Assembly: GCA_016927835.1 (NCBI GenBank)
Contig: JAFGMA010000286.1
Span: 1 to 63,638, forward strand
Length of the DNA: 63,638 nt
Direction of reading: 5' to 3'
From: Candidatus Zhuqueibacterota bacterium
Lineage (GTDB): Bacteria; Zhuqueibacterota; Zhuqueibacteria; Thermofontimicrobiales; Sulfurfontimicrobiaceae
The translations under genes and the position numbers were made by a program. Below are positions 19,289 to 28,356 of this stretch, one piece after another. Numbering within the stretch: the first letter of the stretch is position 1; the number at the start of each line of letters is the position of its first letter. The notes beneath the pieces are model-generated. The model was given only the letters and a program-made list of their open reading frames with translations, was not told the origin of the DNA and ran no database searches.

Positions 19289-22200
19289 GTGAATGATATT
19301 CAAGAAAATACATTATTGCATTCAACCGGCGGATATGTGAAATTTGTCACCTCGCGTCCTGTTGCGATATTAATGATAACCATTGCTATACTTGTTTTCG
19401 GCTGGATATCCTACGAACAACTGGCATTGAACCTGATGCCCGATATCTCATACCCATCATTGACTGTGCGTACAGATTATCCGGGAACCGCGCCCGAAGA
19501 AGTCGAAACCATGATCTCCCGCCCCATCGAACAAGCGCTGGGAATTGTCAGCAATCTCAAAAATATCAGTTCGATTTCAAAAGCCGGCATGTCCGATGTT
19601 GTGCTCGAATTCGACTGGGATACCGATATGAACGATGCCAGCCAGGATGTGCGCGAAAAACTGGAGCAAGTCTGGTTGCCGCAAGAGGTAAAGCGCCCGA
19701 TTCTGCTGAGGTATGATCCCTCACTCGATCCGATCATCCGCTTGGGTCTGTACAGCAATGATCAATCTGCCGCAGATTTATTCCTCCTGCGGCGAATTTC
19801 AGAGGAAGAAATCCAACGCGAACTGGAGGAAATAAAAGGCATCGCTGCGGTCAAGGTGAAAGGCGGTTTCGAGGAAGAAATCGTCGTGGAGATGAATGAG
19901 GTTATGCTGGCAACACTGGGATTGAATATCAACCAGATCAATAGCCGGCTGCAACAGGAAAATGTGAATCTCGCCGGGGGCAATCTGAAAGAGGGTGATA
20001 CCGAATACCTGGTTCGAACCATGAACGAATTCAAAAACCTCGATGAAATACGCAATATTGTAGTTGGTGAATTGAATGATGCTGAAGTTCGAATCAAGGA
20101 TATCGGGCGCGTGCGACGAACCAACAAAGAACGCACTGTGATCACACGGGTGAACGGTCGAGAAAGCGTTGAAATTGAAATTTATAAAGAAGCAGATGCT
20201 AACATCGTCGAAATTGCGCGCACCATCAGGAATATCGTTTTTGGTACACCCGGACAGCAGGCGTACGTGAGCGCATTCAAAGAGCGCCAGGAGAAAGCCA
20301 AAGCGGATACCTCCAAAGCTGTCGCCGCTAAAAAGCCGGAAAAGCCCGATAAAATGCTCACCAATTTTTTGGCTTATGAGATGCCCGAAGGCGTGCAAAT
20401 AGAATTGCTGTCCGATCAATCTACCTTCATCAAAAATGCCGTCGATGAAGTGAAGAACACCGCGATAATCGGCGGTATTCTGGCGATCCTGGTCTTGTAT
20501 CTATTTTTAAATAAGTTCTCTTCCACCGTTATAATCGGACTGGCAATTCCGATTTCCATCGTAGCAACGTTTGGTCCGATGTTCATGTCGAATGTATCGT
20601 TAAACATTATGTCGCTCGGGGGGTTGGCACTGGGAATCGGAATGCTGGTTGATAATTCAATTGTTGTTTTAGAGAGCATTTTTCGGTGCAAGCAGGAGGG
20701 CGACTCCGTTATTGAAGCGGCACAACGCGGCACGCGCGAAGTCTCCAGCGCTGTTTTTGCAGCAACCCTTACGACCATCGCGGTCTTTTTCCCGATTGTG
20801 TTCGTCAAAGGTGTCGCCGGACAGGTATTCGGCGATATGGCGCTTACGGTTGTGTTTTCATTATTGGCATCATTGGCGGTCGCACTGTTTTTCATCCCCA
20901 TGCTCGCCTCGCGTAACTTTGCCAACATCACCAGCTTCAACTTCAAACGCTCGAAATTTGTCGATTTCATGAGCGTCAATCGTTTGAAAATGTTACGAGA
21001 AAAGCACGAAAAGGAAAATACAAAAACACCAATCCTTCATATTATATTCCTTTTTCTTTTACTTCCCATTGAACTTTTGTTCAGGCTTTTCTTGCTGCTA
21101 CTGGTCATCCCGGTACTGCTATCGAAAATCATTTTGATTCTCATCGGCGTTTTCATCTGGCCTGTCCTCGCTGTTTTTCGAATAAGTGGTTACGAAGAAA
21201 CATCGAAATCCACCTGGATTGAACGCTTCGCTGAATCGAACAGCTTTTTCGCTCTGAATTTCGATTTCTTCTGGGAAACGCTCCTCAGTATATTTGCAGT
21301 GAGTCGGCTCGGAAGATCAATACGATATTATCGAAACCTGATATCAACCTCCGGCGCGTTGTGGAAAAAAATATTACTCGTTCTCTGCATACCTCTTTGC
21401 ATTCTGTACTGGCAGCTTAGATATTTCTGCGAGATCGTCCTGATCTTCCTGCTGAAACTGTTGCTGATGCTCGCGCTGGCGCTGTATTTAATCGGAACCA
21501 ATTTGGGGCTTTTCGTTGCAATGGCAGTCAAGCCTGTTGCCTGGGTAGTTAGCAAACTATTCGAGCGCCTGATGAACGCGGTTTCCGAGGCATATCCACG
21601 GGTTATTGCCTGGGCGCTGGACAACAAAGCCGCTGTAATTACCATGGCGGTTGCGCTTTCATTGGTTGCTTTTCTGCTGCTTATGCCTCGATTGGGCTCA
21701 GAGCTGATCCCGCAGGTGCATCAGGGTGAGTTCAACGTTGAAATTACGCTGCCGGTGGGCACTCCCGTTGAAAAGACGGACCAATTTATCCGCCCGATTC
21801 AGCGCTGGATCAAAAATCTGGATGAAGTCGACCGAACCGCGGAAGTCATTGGCGCTGAATTGACTTCGGTGAAAACATCCGATAAAGGTGAACATACCGG
21901 GAGCATCACAGTTGCCCTGACTGAATCTGGCGGAATCGAACGCACCGAGGAAAATGCAATTCGAAAAATTCGCGAGCAGGTTAATCAATACCCGGATGTC
22001 GAGACAAAAATTTCCCATCCAGTGCTGTTCAGCTTCAAAACCCCGATTGAAATTGAAATCCGGGGATATAATTTAACCACCCTCAAACAATTCAGTCGGC
22101 TTGTGGAGCGGCGTATAGCAAAAGTCCGCGGTTTAACAGATATTAAATCCAATATCCAGTCGGGCAATCCTGAAATTCAGATTAAATACAACCGAACCCG

Positions 22201-23098
22201 AATGGCGCATTTCGGGCTGAATATAGCGGATGTTGCCAATCTTGTTCGGAATAAAGTACTCGGTAACATCGCGACAGAATTCAGGGAACGCGATCGCCTG
22301 ATCGATATCCGCGTGCGGCTGAGAGAGGAAGACAAAGAGACTGTGGAAAATTTACAGCGCCTGGTCGTCAATCCCGATAATCCGATTCCGATTCGATTGG
22401 GCGATATTGCGGATATTATCACCAAAGAGGGACCCAGTGAAATTCGGCGCATCGGGCAGCAACGAGCGGCGCTGATCACCGCGAATATTGTGGGTGCCGA
22501 TTTGGGCAGCGTGACCAAAGAAATCGAAAGCATTTTAGAGCGCATCACCTGGCCCAGCGATTTTGCCTATGAGATCGGCGGGCAGAATAAAGAAATGAAA
22601 GTCTCCATCGAAAGCCTGCAACTCGCGCTGCTGCTGGCAATTTTCCTGATTTACGTGGTTATGGCTTCACAATTTGAATCGCTGATCCATCCGCTGGTGA
22701 TCATGTTTACCATTCCGCTGGCTCTCATCGGCGTCATTTTTATTCTCTGGATGCTGAATATCCCGTTGAGCGTCATCGTTTTCATCGGACTCATCATGCT
22801 GGTGGGCATTGTCGTGAATAACGCTATTGTGCTGGTGGATTATATCAACCATTTGCGCAAAACCGGGCTGTCTAAATATGATGCCATTATCGAGGGCGGA
22901 AAAATCAGGCTGCGCCCGATTCTGATGACCACGATGACCACAGTACTCGGTCTTTTTCCGATGGCACTCGGTCTGGGCGAAGGCTCTGAAATCCGGACAC
23001 CCATGGCGATCACGGTCATTGCCGGATTGATCAGTTCAACGGTACTGACATTGGTTGTCATCCCGACCGTGTATGCCATTTTTGACCGATCCAAATAA
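19289..23098 (+). CDS. RND efflux permease with unusual membrane-rich insertion
   Basis: 1269 residues, about 220 longer than AcrB-type pumps. GTG start with TAGGAG upstream. The first transmembrane helix, porter-domain signatures (DVREKLEQVWLPQEVKRP) and the TM4 motif LVDNSIVVLESIF are all present. There are two additions. A Lys/Ala-rich stretch of about 40 residues lies near 330-375 in the first periplasmic half. A block at about 582-762, between TM6 and TM7, adds several very hydrophobic segments (for example IIFLFLLLPIELLFRLFLLL and VLCIPLCILYWQL). The C-terminal half is normal, with GQNKEMKVSIESLQLAL and a standard TM8-TM12 array. TM4 keeps one Asp followed by Asn where AcrB has Asp-Asp. 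It is the proton-driven pump of the adaptor at 17894, probably working with the next permease. Confidence 0.95.
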   Translation: MNDIQENTLLHSTGGYVKFVTSRPVAILMITIAILVFGWISYEQLALNLMPDISYPSLTVRTDYPGTAPEEVETMISRPIEQALGIVSNLKNISSISKAGMSDVVLEFDWDTDMNDASQDVREKLEQVWLPQEVKRPILLRYDPSLDPIIRLGLYSNDQSAADLFLLRRISEEEIQRELEEIKGIAAVKVKGGFEEEIVVEMNEVMLATLGLNINQINSRLQQENVNLAGGNLKEGDTEYLVRTMNEFKNLDEIRNIVVGELNDAEVRIKDIGRVRRTNKERTVITRVNGRESVEIEIYKEADANIVEIARTIRNIVFGTPGQQAYVSAFKERQEKAKADTSKAVAAKKPEKPDKMLTNFLAYEMPEGVQIELLSDQSTFIKNAVDEVKNTAIIGGILAILVLYLFLNKFSSTVIIGLAIPISIVATFGPMFMSNVSLNIMSLGGLALGIGMLVDNSIVVLESIFRCKQEGDSVIEAAQRGTREVSSAVFAATLTTIAVFFPIVFVKGVAGQVFGDMALTVVFSLLASLAVALFFIPMLASRNFANITSFNFKRSKFVDFMSVNRLKMLREKHEKENTKTPILHIIFLFLLLPIELLFRLFLLLLVIPVLLSKIILILIGVFIWPVLAVFRISGYEETSKSTWIERFAESNSFFALNFDFFWETLLSIFAVSRLGRSIRYYRNLISTSGALWKKILLVLCIPLCILYWQLRYFCEIVLIFLLKLLLMLALALYLIGTNLGLFVAMAVKPVAWVVSKLFERLMNAVSEAYPRVIAWALDNKAAVITMAVALSLVAFLLLMPRLGSELIPQVHQGEFNVEITLPVGTPVEKTDQFIRPIQRWIKNLDEVDRTAEVIGAELTSVKTSDKGEHTGSITVALTESGGIERTEENAIRKIREQVNQYPDVETKISHPVLFSFKTPIEIEIRGYNLTTLKQFSRLVERRIAKVRGLTDIKSNIQSGNPEIQIKYNRTRMAHFGLNIADVANLVRNKVLGNIATEFRERDRLIDIRVRLREEDKETVENLQRLVVNPDNPIPIRLGDIADIITKEGPSEIRRIGQQRAALITANIVGADLGSVTKEIESILERITWPSDFAYEIGGQNKEMKVSIESLQLALLLAIFLIYVVMASQFESLIHPLVIMFTIPLALIGVIFILWMLNIPLSVIVFIGLIMLVGIVVNNAIVLVDYINHLRKTGLSKYDAIIEGGKIRLRPILMTTMTTVLGLFPMALGLGEGSEIRTPMAITVIAGLISSTVLTLVVIPTVYAIFDRSK

Positions 23099-23155
23099 AT
23101 GGCGGAATAAGCCGCTCACGCTATCAAAAAATCAAACTGTAAATGGTATATTAGT

Positions 23156-26100
23156 ATGGAAGAACAAGGCATCAAAAAAGAGAAATTTATGGGCAAAATC
23201 GGCTTGCTGCCCAGAATTGCCATCACAAGACCGGTGACGGTGATTATGCTTTTGCTGGCATTGCTGGTGGTGGGTTATATCGCCTACACGCAGATCAAGC
23301 TCGAGCTTTTCCCCGGCGGATTCGATTATCCCTGGATGGGACTGAATGCCTGGTATCAGGAGACAAATGTCGAGCAGGTCGAGAAGGAATTGACAATCCC
23401 GCTGGAAAAAATGCTTCGCACGGTGCATGGCGTACAAACCGTCACTTCATACGTCTGGAGTTCCGGTACCTGGATCAGCATTCGCTTCAACAATGATACG
23501 GATATGGATGTGGCGTACAGTGAAATTCGGGATCGTGTAGACCGCGTGAAACCGGAGTTGCCCGAAGAAGTGGAGCGAATCCGCATCCACAAAGCCAACG
23601 ATGATGCAGATGAGCCGGTTTCGGTGATGGTACTCGTCGCCGACAGCACGGTGGATGATCCATACTATGTGGCGGATAATCTATTCAAGCGCGCCGCAGA
23701 ACGAATCGATGGGGTGGCGAAAGTCGATTTATGGGGCTTTGGCGGCTATAAATTTATCAAAATCGAGGTCGATCAAAACAAGGTCGATGCCTACGGAATC
23801 AATTTATACCAGGTCATTCAAAGCCTTCGGCGCGATAATTTTTCTATCGCCAGCGGGCATGTGAAAGCCGGCAATAAAAAAATTTATGTCCGCTCTGTCG
23901 CACACTTCAAGGATTACGATGAAATACGCAATTATCCTATAAAAGGCACCAATTTGCGTCTGAAAGATATTGCCACCGTCAGCTATGACACACCAAAATG
24001 GCGCTGGTACAATCGCACCGATCGCAAGATGTCCATCTGGGTGGAAATTTATAAGGAAGCGCAAGCAAACACGATTGAAGTTTGTAACGCGGTTGAAGAA
24101 GCAGTCAGGACTACAAGCTTGCATCCCGGCGCCAAAGGAATGCAGGCAGAGGTTGTTTTCAGCCAGGGACATTATATTCTGGAATCCATCAGCAATTTGA
24201 CGGACTCAGCAAAATGGGGTGGCTTTTTTGCAGTGCTTATTCTGCTGTTCTTCCTGCGGCGCATCCGCATGACACTCATTGTGACGTTGGCAATTCCGCT
24301 TTCAATTCTGATCACACTGACATTTATCTATTTCTATGGCTGGACACTCAACATAATGACAATGATGGGTTTGATGATCTGTATCGGATTGGTCGTGGAC
24401 AATTCAATCGTAATCATCGAAAACATCTTTCGCTATAAACAGATGGGCTATTCCCATCGCGAAGCATCGCTCTATGGCGCCAGCGAGGTATCTCTGGCGG
24501 TTACGATGGCAACGATGACTACTGTTGTCGTTTTTCTGCCGCTGATCCTGATGGGCAGCGATGTAGGATTCACTTTCTTCATGCAACGCATCGGTATCCC
24601 GGTCATTGTCGCATTACTGGCATCGTTGTTGGTTGCACTGCTGTTTATTCCCCTGGCGACAACGAAAATGACCAAAACCAAACTCATCAAAGAACCATGG
24701 CTCATACAGCGCTCAATGAATCTCTACGATCGGCTGCTCAAATGGACACTCGCTCACCGGCTGGATGTGCTGCTCATTTTGCTCCTGCTCATCGTTTCAG
24801 CTTTTATGGTCAAAAATACAATCGCCACCACCGATCAGCTTCAAGGCAATATTAACGATGTTCGATTATGGTTCGACTTGCCTTCAAATTATTCGATTGA
24901 ACGCTCACGCGAGTACTTCACTACGGTGGAAGATTCATTGGATAAATACCGTGATAAATATGGAGTGAGAATGATCAACGTTCGCTATGGTCGAACGCGC
25001 GGACGAATCCAGCTTTTTCTCAAGGAGAACACCGAGAATGAATGGTGGCGCACAGTCTATTACGCCGCACGCGACTTACTTGGTATTCCGGTCAAACGAC
25101 CTATGGAACGTGAAGAAATTGTGGAAGATGTGAAAAAACATATTCCGCTGCGCGCCGGGATCGATTTCCGAACCGATTGGCGCCGCGATGTGGATAATTC
25201 CGCTGTCTCTGTCTCGCTCTATGGCAAGGATATGCGTCACCTGATTGATCTCTCGGAGGAGGTTGAGCGACGCCTGCGAACCATTCCCGACCTGAGCGAT
25301 ATCGATACCGAACTCGAACACGGCGATGATGAAGTACACGTGATCATCGATCGCAACCAGGCGAGAAAATACGGATTGACCATCTCCGAAATTGCCGGGA
25401 CAGTTTCGTATGCCCTGCGCGGCGTTGAATTGCCCGATTACCGCACCGAAGATAAAGAAATTGATGTCAGAATTCAGGTTCGGGAGTCGGATCGGGAAAC
25501 GTTGGGACAATTGAAAGCCTTCAAAATCCGCAACCGCGACGAGAAAGATATCCCCCTGGGATCGGTCGCCAGATTTTCGATCAAAAAAGCGCCTGACGAT
25601 ATCCGCCGCGAAAACGGAAAAACCCAACTATCCGTCACCGCAATCACCTCAAAAGACAATGCAGGCAAATTGTTCGAGCAAATTGACCGCGCGATGGGAG
25701 GCTTCCAAATGCCGCGTGGCTATACCTGGAGCAAGGGTCACCGCTATGAAAGAATGCAAGAAAGCGATGAATCACAGCAGTTTGCTCTGATCCTGGCAAT
25801 TACATTCGTATTCTTATTGATGGGCGTTCTCTTCGAATCGGTCGTGCTGCCGCTGGTGGTGATCATTTCCATCGGGCTATCGTTTATCGGTGTCGTATGG
25901 ACGCTGTTCCTCACCTCAACCCCGATGGATGTGATGGGTTGGATCGGAATGATTATCCTTGTGGGGGTTGTGGTAAACAATGCGATTGTGCTGGTCGATT
26001 TCATCAATCGCCTGCGCAATAGCGGTATGACCAGATACGACGCGATCATCGAAGCCGGAAAACATCGCTTTCGACCAATTCTGATGACCGCATTCACCAC

Positions 26101-26374
26101 CATTTTCGGGCTGCTGCCTATGGTGGTGGGTTCTGCCAAAGTGATTGGCATCTCGTATTCTCCACTGGGGCGGGTGATGGCTGGCGGGCTGCTGACAGCT
26201 ACTTTCCTGACACTCCTGGTCGTACCCTGGGCGTACACACTTATGGATGATTTCAGAATTTTCATCAAAGATATGCACGTACGAATTTACAATACCATGT
26301 TCGCCGGTTCGCGTGAGACTCTGTCAATCAAAGACCGAATCCCGCTCCTGAAAACACGGCACAGCTCGAAATAA
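23156..26374 (+). CDS. Second RND efflux permease of the same operon
   Basis: 1072 residues, standard AcrB/MMPL-type length. It starts at ATG 23156; an in-frame ATG at 23189 is an alternative, and neither has a strong ribosome binding site. Signatures: the first TM helix (VTVIMLLLALLVVGYIAY), porter domain, TM4 GLVVDNSIVIIENIFRYK, a second TM block at about 535, and GVVVNNAIVLVDFINRLR near TM10. There is no large insertion. It begins 57 bp after the previous permease, and the two proteins differ clearly, so a hetero-oligomeric pump (as in MdtBC) or two pumps sharing an adaptor are both possible. Substrate unknown. Confidence 0.95.
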   Translation: MEEQGIKKEKFMGKIGLLPRIAITRPVTVIMLLLALLVVGYIAYTQIKLELFPGGFDYPWMGLNAWYQETNVEQVEKELTIPLEKMLRTVHGVQTVTSYVWSSGTWISIRFNNDTDMDVAYSEIRDRVDRVKPELPEEVERIRIHKANDDADEPVSVMVLVADSTVDDPYYVADNLFKRAAERIDGVAKVDLWGFGGYKFIKIEVDQNKVDAYGINLYQVIQSLRRDNFSIASGHVKAGNKKIYVRSVAHFKDYDEIRNYPIKGTNLRLKDIATVSYDTPKWRWYNRTDRKMSIWVEIYKEAQANTIEVCNAVEEAVRTTSLHPGAKGMQAEVVFSQGHYILESISNLTDSAKWGGFFAVLILLFFLRRIRMTLIVTLAIPLSILITLTFIYFYGWTLNIMTMMGLMICIGLVVDNSIVIIENIFRYKQMGYSHREASLYGASEVSLAVTMATMTTVVVFLPLILMGSDVGFTFFMQRIGIPVIVALLASLLVALLFIPLATTKMTKTKLIKEPWLIQRSMNLYDRLLKWTLAHRLDVLLILLLLIVSAFMVKNTIATTDQLQGNINDVRLWFDLPSNYSIERSREYFTTVEDSLDKYRDKYGVRMINVRYGRTRGRIQLFLKENTENEWWRTVYYAARDLLGIPVKRPMEREEIVEDVKKHIPLRAGIDFRTDWRRDVDNSAVSVSLYGKDMRHLIDLSEEVERRLRTIPDLSDIDTELEHGDDEVHVIIDRNQARKYGLTISEIAGTVSYALRGVELPDYRTEDKEIDVRIQVRESDRETLGQLKAFKIRNRDEKDIPLGSVARFSIKKAPDDIRRENGKTQLSVTAITSKDNAGKLFEQIDRAMGGFQMPRGYTWSKGHRYERMQESDESQQFALILAITFVFLLMGVLFESVVLPLVVIISIGLSFIGVVWTLFLTSTPMDVMGWIGMIILVGVVVNNAIVLVDFINRLRNSGMTRYDAIIEAGKHRFRPILMTAFTTIFGLLPMVVGSAKVIGISYSPLGRVMAGGLLTATFLTLLVVPWAYTLMDDFRIFIKDMHVRIYNTMFAGSRETLSIKDRIPLLKTRHSSK

Positions 26375-26425
26375 ATTGCCCCAAAAGATCGAATTTGATT
26401 TCAAATTTTAACGCAAAAAGAGGAG

Positions 26426-26445
26426 TGCCAAAGCTTGCTTTGGCA
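26426..26445 (+). terminator. Short perfect hairpin after the RND operon
   Basis: An 8-bp arm TGCCAAAG pairs with CTTTGGCA around a CTTG loop, 51 bp after the second permease stop. No T tract follows, so it may be a processing or stability hairpin rather than a factor-independent terminator. Confidence 0.4.
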
Positions 26446-26725
26446 AATCACACCAAACGCAAAATTACCACTCTACCGCTCCTCCCTGCCCCTATTTCAT
26501 ACATACCTCCTGATCCCGGCACTTATCTTTACTTTCAATGACATTTTTTTTAATTTGGTGAAAATTTAACCGCAAGCTCTCATCGAAAATCACGTCTAAT
26601 CAAACGAACCAAATAATAATTTAAAAGCCAGAATTCAACCATTTGATTTCAATTCAATGATTTGCAATCAAGCGATAAGCATGATCTGATAGTGTTCTCC
26701 AAAATAGGTACATGTTATTTCGCAT

Positions 26726-26792
26726 GGAGTGAGAAATCTGGTTGCGAGTCTATCGGTATTTGATAATCAGGTTTTTCACTCCCTATTTTTTT
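26726..26792 (+). terminator. Terminator-like hairpin in the leader of the Spy-like gene
   Basis: Positions 26726-26740 (GGAGTGAGAAATCTG) pair with 26768-26782 (CAGGTTTTTCACTCC) over 15 positions with two G-U pairs and no mismatch. The loop is 27 nt and the stem is followed by a run of T (26786-26792). It has the form of an intrinsic terminator. It lies 344 bp after the RND operon and 66 bp before the Spy-like ATG, so it either ends read-through or acts as an attenuator. Confidence 0.6.
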
Positions 26793-26795
26793 AAT

Positions 26796-26822
26796 TTGAA
26801 AAGATTCAAAAATCTCTATTTT
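26796..26822 (+). promoter_or_regulatory. Candidate promoter of the Spy-like gene
   Basis: TTGAAA (26796-26801) and TATTTT (26817-26822) are 15 bp apart, directly after the T tract of the terminator-like hairpin and 35 bp upstream of the ATG. A small palindrome AGATT-CAAA-AATCT (26802-26815) lies between them and could bind a regulator. The spacing is short and the promoter code of this lineage is unknown. Confidence 0.3.
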
Positions 26823-26857
26823 GCAGGACTTTAATTTTTAAACCGAAAGGAGTACCC

Positions 26858-27379
26858 ATGAAAAGCATTCAATCAACCGCTGCCATCGCAGTGTTATGCA
26901 TTGGATTGGTGGCATCGAACCTGATCGCCCAGCCTGGAAAACCTTGCAGCATGCATCCTGAAAAGAAACCGTTTGAAACGCATTTTCTGCCCATCCCGGA
27001 TTTAACGGATCAGCAGAAGGAGCAAATCGAAACGCTGCAAACGGCGCATATCAAAGCGACCTTGCCGCTACAAAATGAAATAGCCGAAAAACGGGCACGC
27101 ATGCGCACATTATCCACCGCGGAAAAAGTGGATATGAATAAAATAAATGAAACCATCGATGCGATTGGTGCACTCGATGTGAAGCTGATGAAATTGCAGG
27201 CAGCACACCACCAGGAAATTCGCAAGCTGCTCACCGACAAGCAGCGATTATTCTTCGATACGCATCAACCGGCGCATCCGGGACCGGACGCAATGCACCG
27301 GGGACATATACGACATCAATTTCATCCTCCTCTGGAGCAGGTTCCCCCTCCTGAACCTCCACCAATGCCTGAGAGGTAG
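26858..27379 (+). CDS. Spy/CpxP-like periplasmic protein with His/Pro-rich tail
   Basis: 173 residues with a signal peptide (about 1-25, ending LIAQ). The mature part is almost all helix and has the two LTxxQ-type motifs of the Spy/CpxP/ZraP group (LTDQQKEQIETLQ about 48; LTDKQRLFFD about 128). Family members are periplasmic chaperones or metal sensors. The tail from about 137 is rich in His, Met and Pro, consistent with metal binding, though this is an inference. AAGGAG lies upstream. It follows the RND operon but is separated by 483 bp with a terminator-like hairpin, and it has its own strong terminator, so it is probably monocistronic and perhaps induced by envelope stress. Confidence 0.85.
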   Translation: MKSIQSTAAIAVLCIGLVASNLIAQPGKPCSMHPEKKPFETHFLPIPDLTDQQKEQIETLQTAHIKATLPLQNEIAEKRARMRTLSTAEKVDMNKINETIDAIGALDVKLMKLQAAHHQEIRKLLTDKQRLFFDTHQPAHPGPDAMHRGHIRHQFHPPLEQVPPPEPPPMPER

Positions 27380-27403
27380 CGAATCTCAGGATGAATAAAC
27401 AAA

Positions 27404-27442
27404 CAGGGCTGGCAGCTTATGACTGCGAGCCCTGCTTTTTTT
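27404..27442 (+). terminator. Rho-independent terminator of the Spy-like gene
   Basis: CAGGGCTGGCAG (27404-27415) pairs with CTGCGAGCCCTG (27423-27434) with one mismatch around a 7-nt loop. Seven T residues follow at 27436-27442. The hairpin starts 24 bp after the stop codon. Confidence 0.9.
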
Positions 27443-27605
27443 AATCAAAAGCTTAATCCTCTTGATGCGACCAGTTCGAATGCCCGCATTGGAATTTCCC
27501 GGTTTCCAAAACGAGCCGCTTAACCTGGATTATTCATATAAATTGCTAAAATCAGAATTTTCGGGAATGATGCGACATTCGGATGAAAAAGTAAGCAAAT
27601 AAGAT

Positions 27606-27697
27606 TTTGCCACAGATTTTCACTGATTTAACACGGATAAAAGCCACACAGTAAAATAAATCCGCGTTTCATCCGTGCCAATCGGTGGCAAAAAATG
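27606..27697. repeat. Imperfect inverted repeat with TTTGCCAC ends
   Basis: The left end (TTTTGCCACAGATTTTCACT and an ACACGGAT block) and the right end (ATCCGTGCCAATCGGTGGCAAAA) are imperfect reverse complements about 90 bp apart. The text resembles dispersed extragenic repeats seen in many bacterial genomes. I see no second full copy in this window. Confidence 0.5.
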
Positions 27698-27944
27698 AAT
27701 TCAATTTGCGTCATTCGACTAATTATCTGTTATTTTGTCAGATACAAAATAAGAATCAGTTCTTTATGAATAATTCAAGTCAAGGATAGGCTCTAACGAA
27801 ATCAATCCCGCATCATAAATAGCTCCCCAACCGTGATGAATGATTCAAATTTCTAAAATCCTCTGAACGGCTCTAATATTTCGTTTCACATTATTTGACT
27901 TAATCTAAATTTCACCATCAAGTTCTGCACAACGCATTTGGCTG

Positions 27945-27989
27945 CAAAAAAAAGGCTCGAAAGCATCCATTTCGAATACTTCAAGCCTT
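27945..27989 (-). terminator. Rho-independent terminator of the HTH gene
   Basis: Read on the minus strand, AAGGCTTGAA pairs with TTCGAGCCTT (one G-T pair) around an 18-nt loop and is followed by a run of eight T (27945-27952 on the + strand are A). It lies 100 bp past the stop codon of the minus-strand HTH gene. Confidence 0.8.
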
Positions 27990-28089
27990 GCAGTTGATGG
28001 CGATTATCAGACGCCACTCGGACTCATTGAAACACTTTAAATTCATCATTGGCTGACGCTCCAGGTTTGAGAGTTGATCCCTGCCTTAC

Positions 28090-28356
28090 CTACGTCCAAT
28101 CACTTATCATTTTTTGTTGATATTGTGTTGTTACCAAATAAGAACGCTGGACATTTACCATCGGCTGGTTTTGTCCCGTTGCTTCTTCCATCCAGGATAA
28201 TAAATATTTGCCCAGAATCTGCCATTCTTTCCCGACTCGCTTAGCGGGAATCCTGCCAGATTCAACTAAATCATGCATGGTATTTCGCCCAATTTTCAGA
28301 ATCCGTTGCGCATCTCTGAGTCCGATCATCTGATTCGCTTCCACTGGAAATTGCAT
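28090..28356 (-). CDS. Excisionase/MerR-like helix-turn-helix DNA-binding protein
   Basis: 88 residues. Residues about 10-62 match the HTH_17 excisionase-type fold (MIGLRDAQRILKIGRNTMHD, then LVESGRIPAKRVGKEWQI and a recognition-wing stretch LGKYLLSWMEEATG). Such proteins bind DNA as small accessory factors, transcription regulators or phage excisionases. The tail is short and polar. AAGGAG sits upstream of the ATG on the minus strand and a strong terminator follows. There is no integrase or recombinase nearby, so an excision role has no support here. It is isolated between two long non-coding stretches. Confidence 0.85.
   Translation of the reverse strand: MQFPVEANQMIGLRDAQRILKIGRNTMHDLVESGRIPAKRVGKEWQILGKYLLSWMEEATGQNQPMVNVQRSYLVTTQYQQKMISDWT

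Larger units (their letters stand above)
26375..26857. other. Intergenic region with two hairpins and a promoter candidate
   Basis: 483 bp, AT-rich and non-coding. It holds a short palindrome after the RND operon (26426-26445), a long hairpin with T tract (26726-26792) and a promoter-like stretch immediately before the Spy-like gene; the three are listed separately. I see no open frame with protein character. Confidence 0.6.
27380..28089. other. Sparse region between Spy-like and HTH genes
   Basis: 710 bp without a gene. It contains the terminator of the Spy-like gene (27404-27442), an imperfect inverted repeat (27606-27697) and the minus-strand terminator of the HTH gene (27945-27989). The remainder is AT-rich, with nothing I can assign. 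Confidence 0.6.

Noticed and set aside
28090-28356. Phage excisionase or remnant prophage
   Set aside because: Only a small HTH protein is present; no integrase, att-like repeat or phage gene is nearby, and it has a normal terminator.
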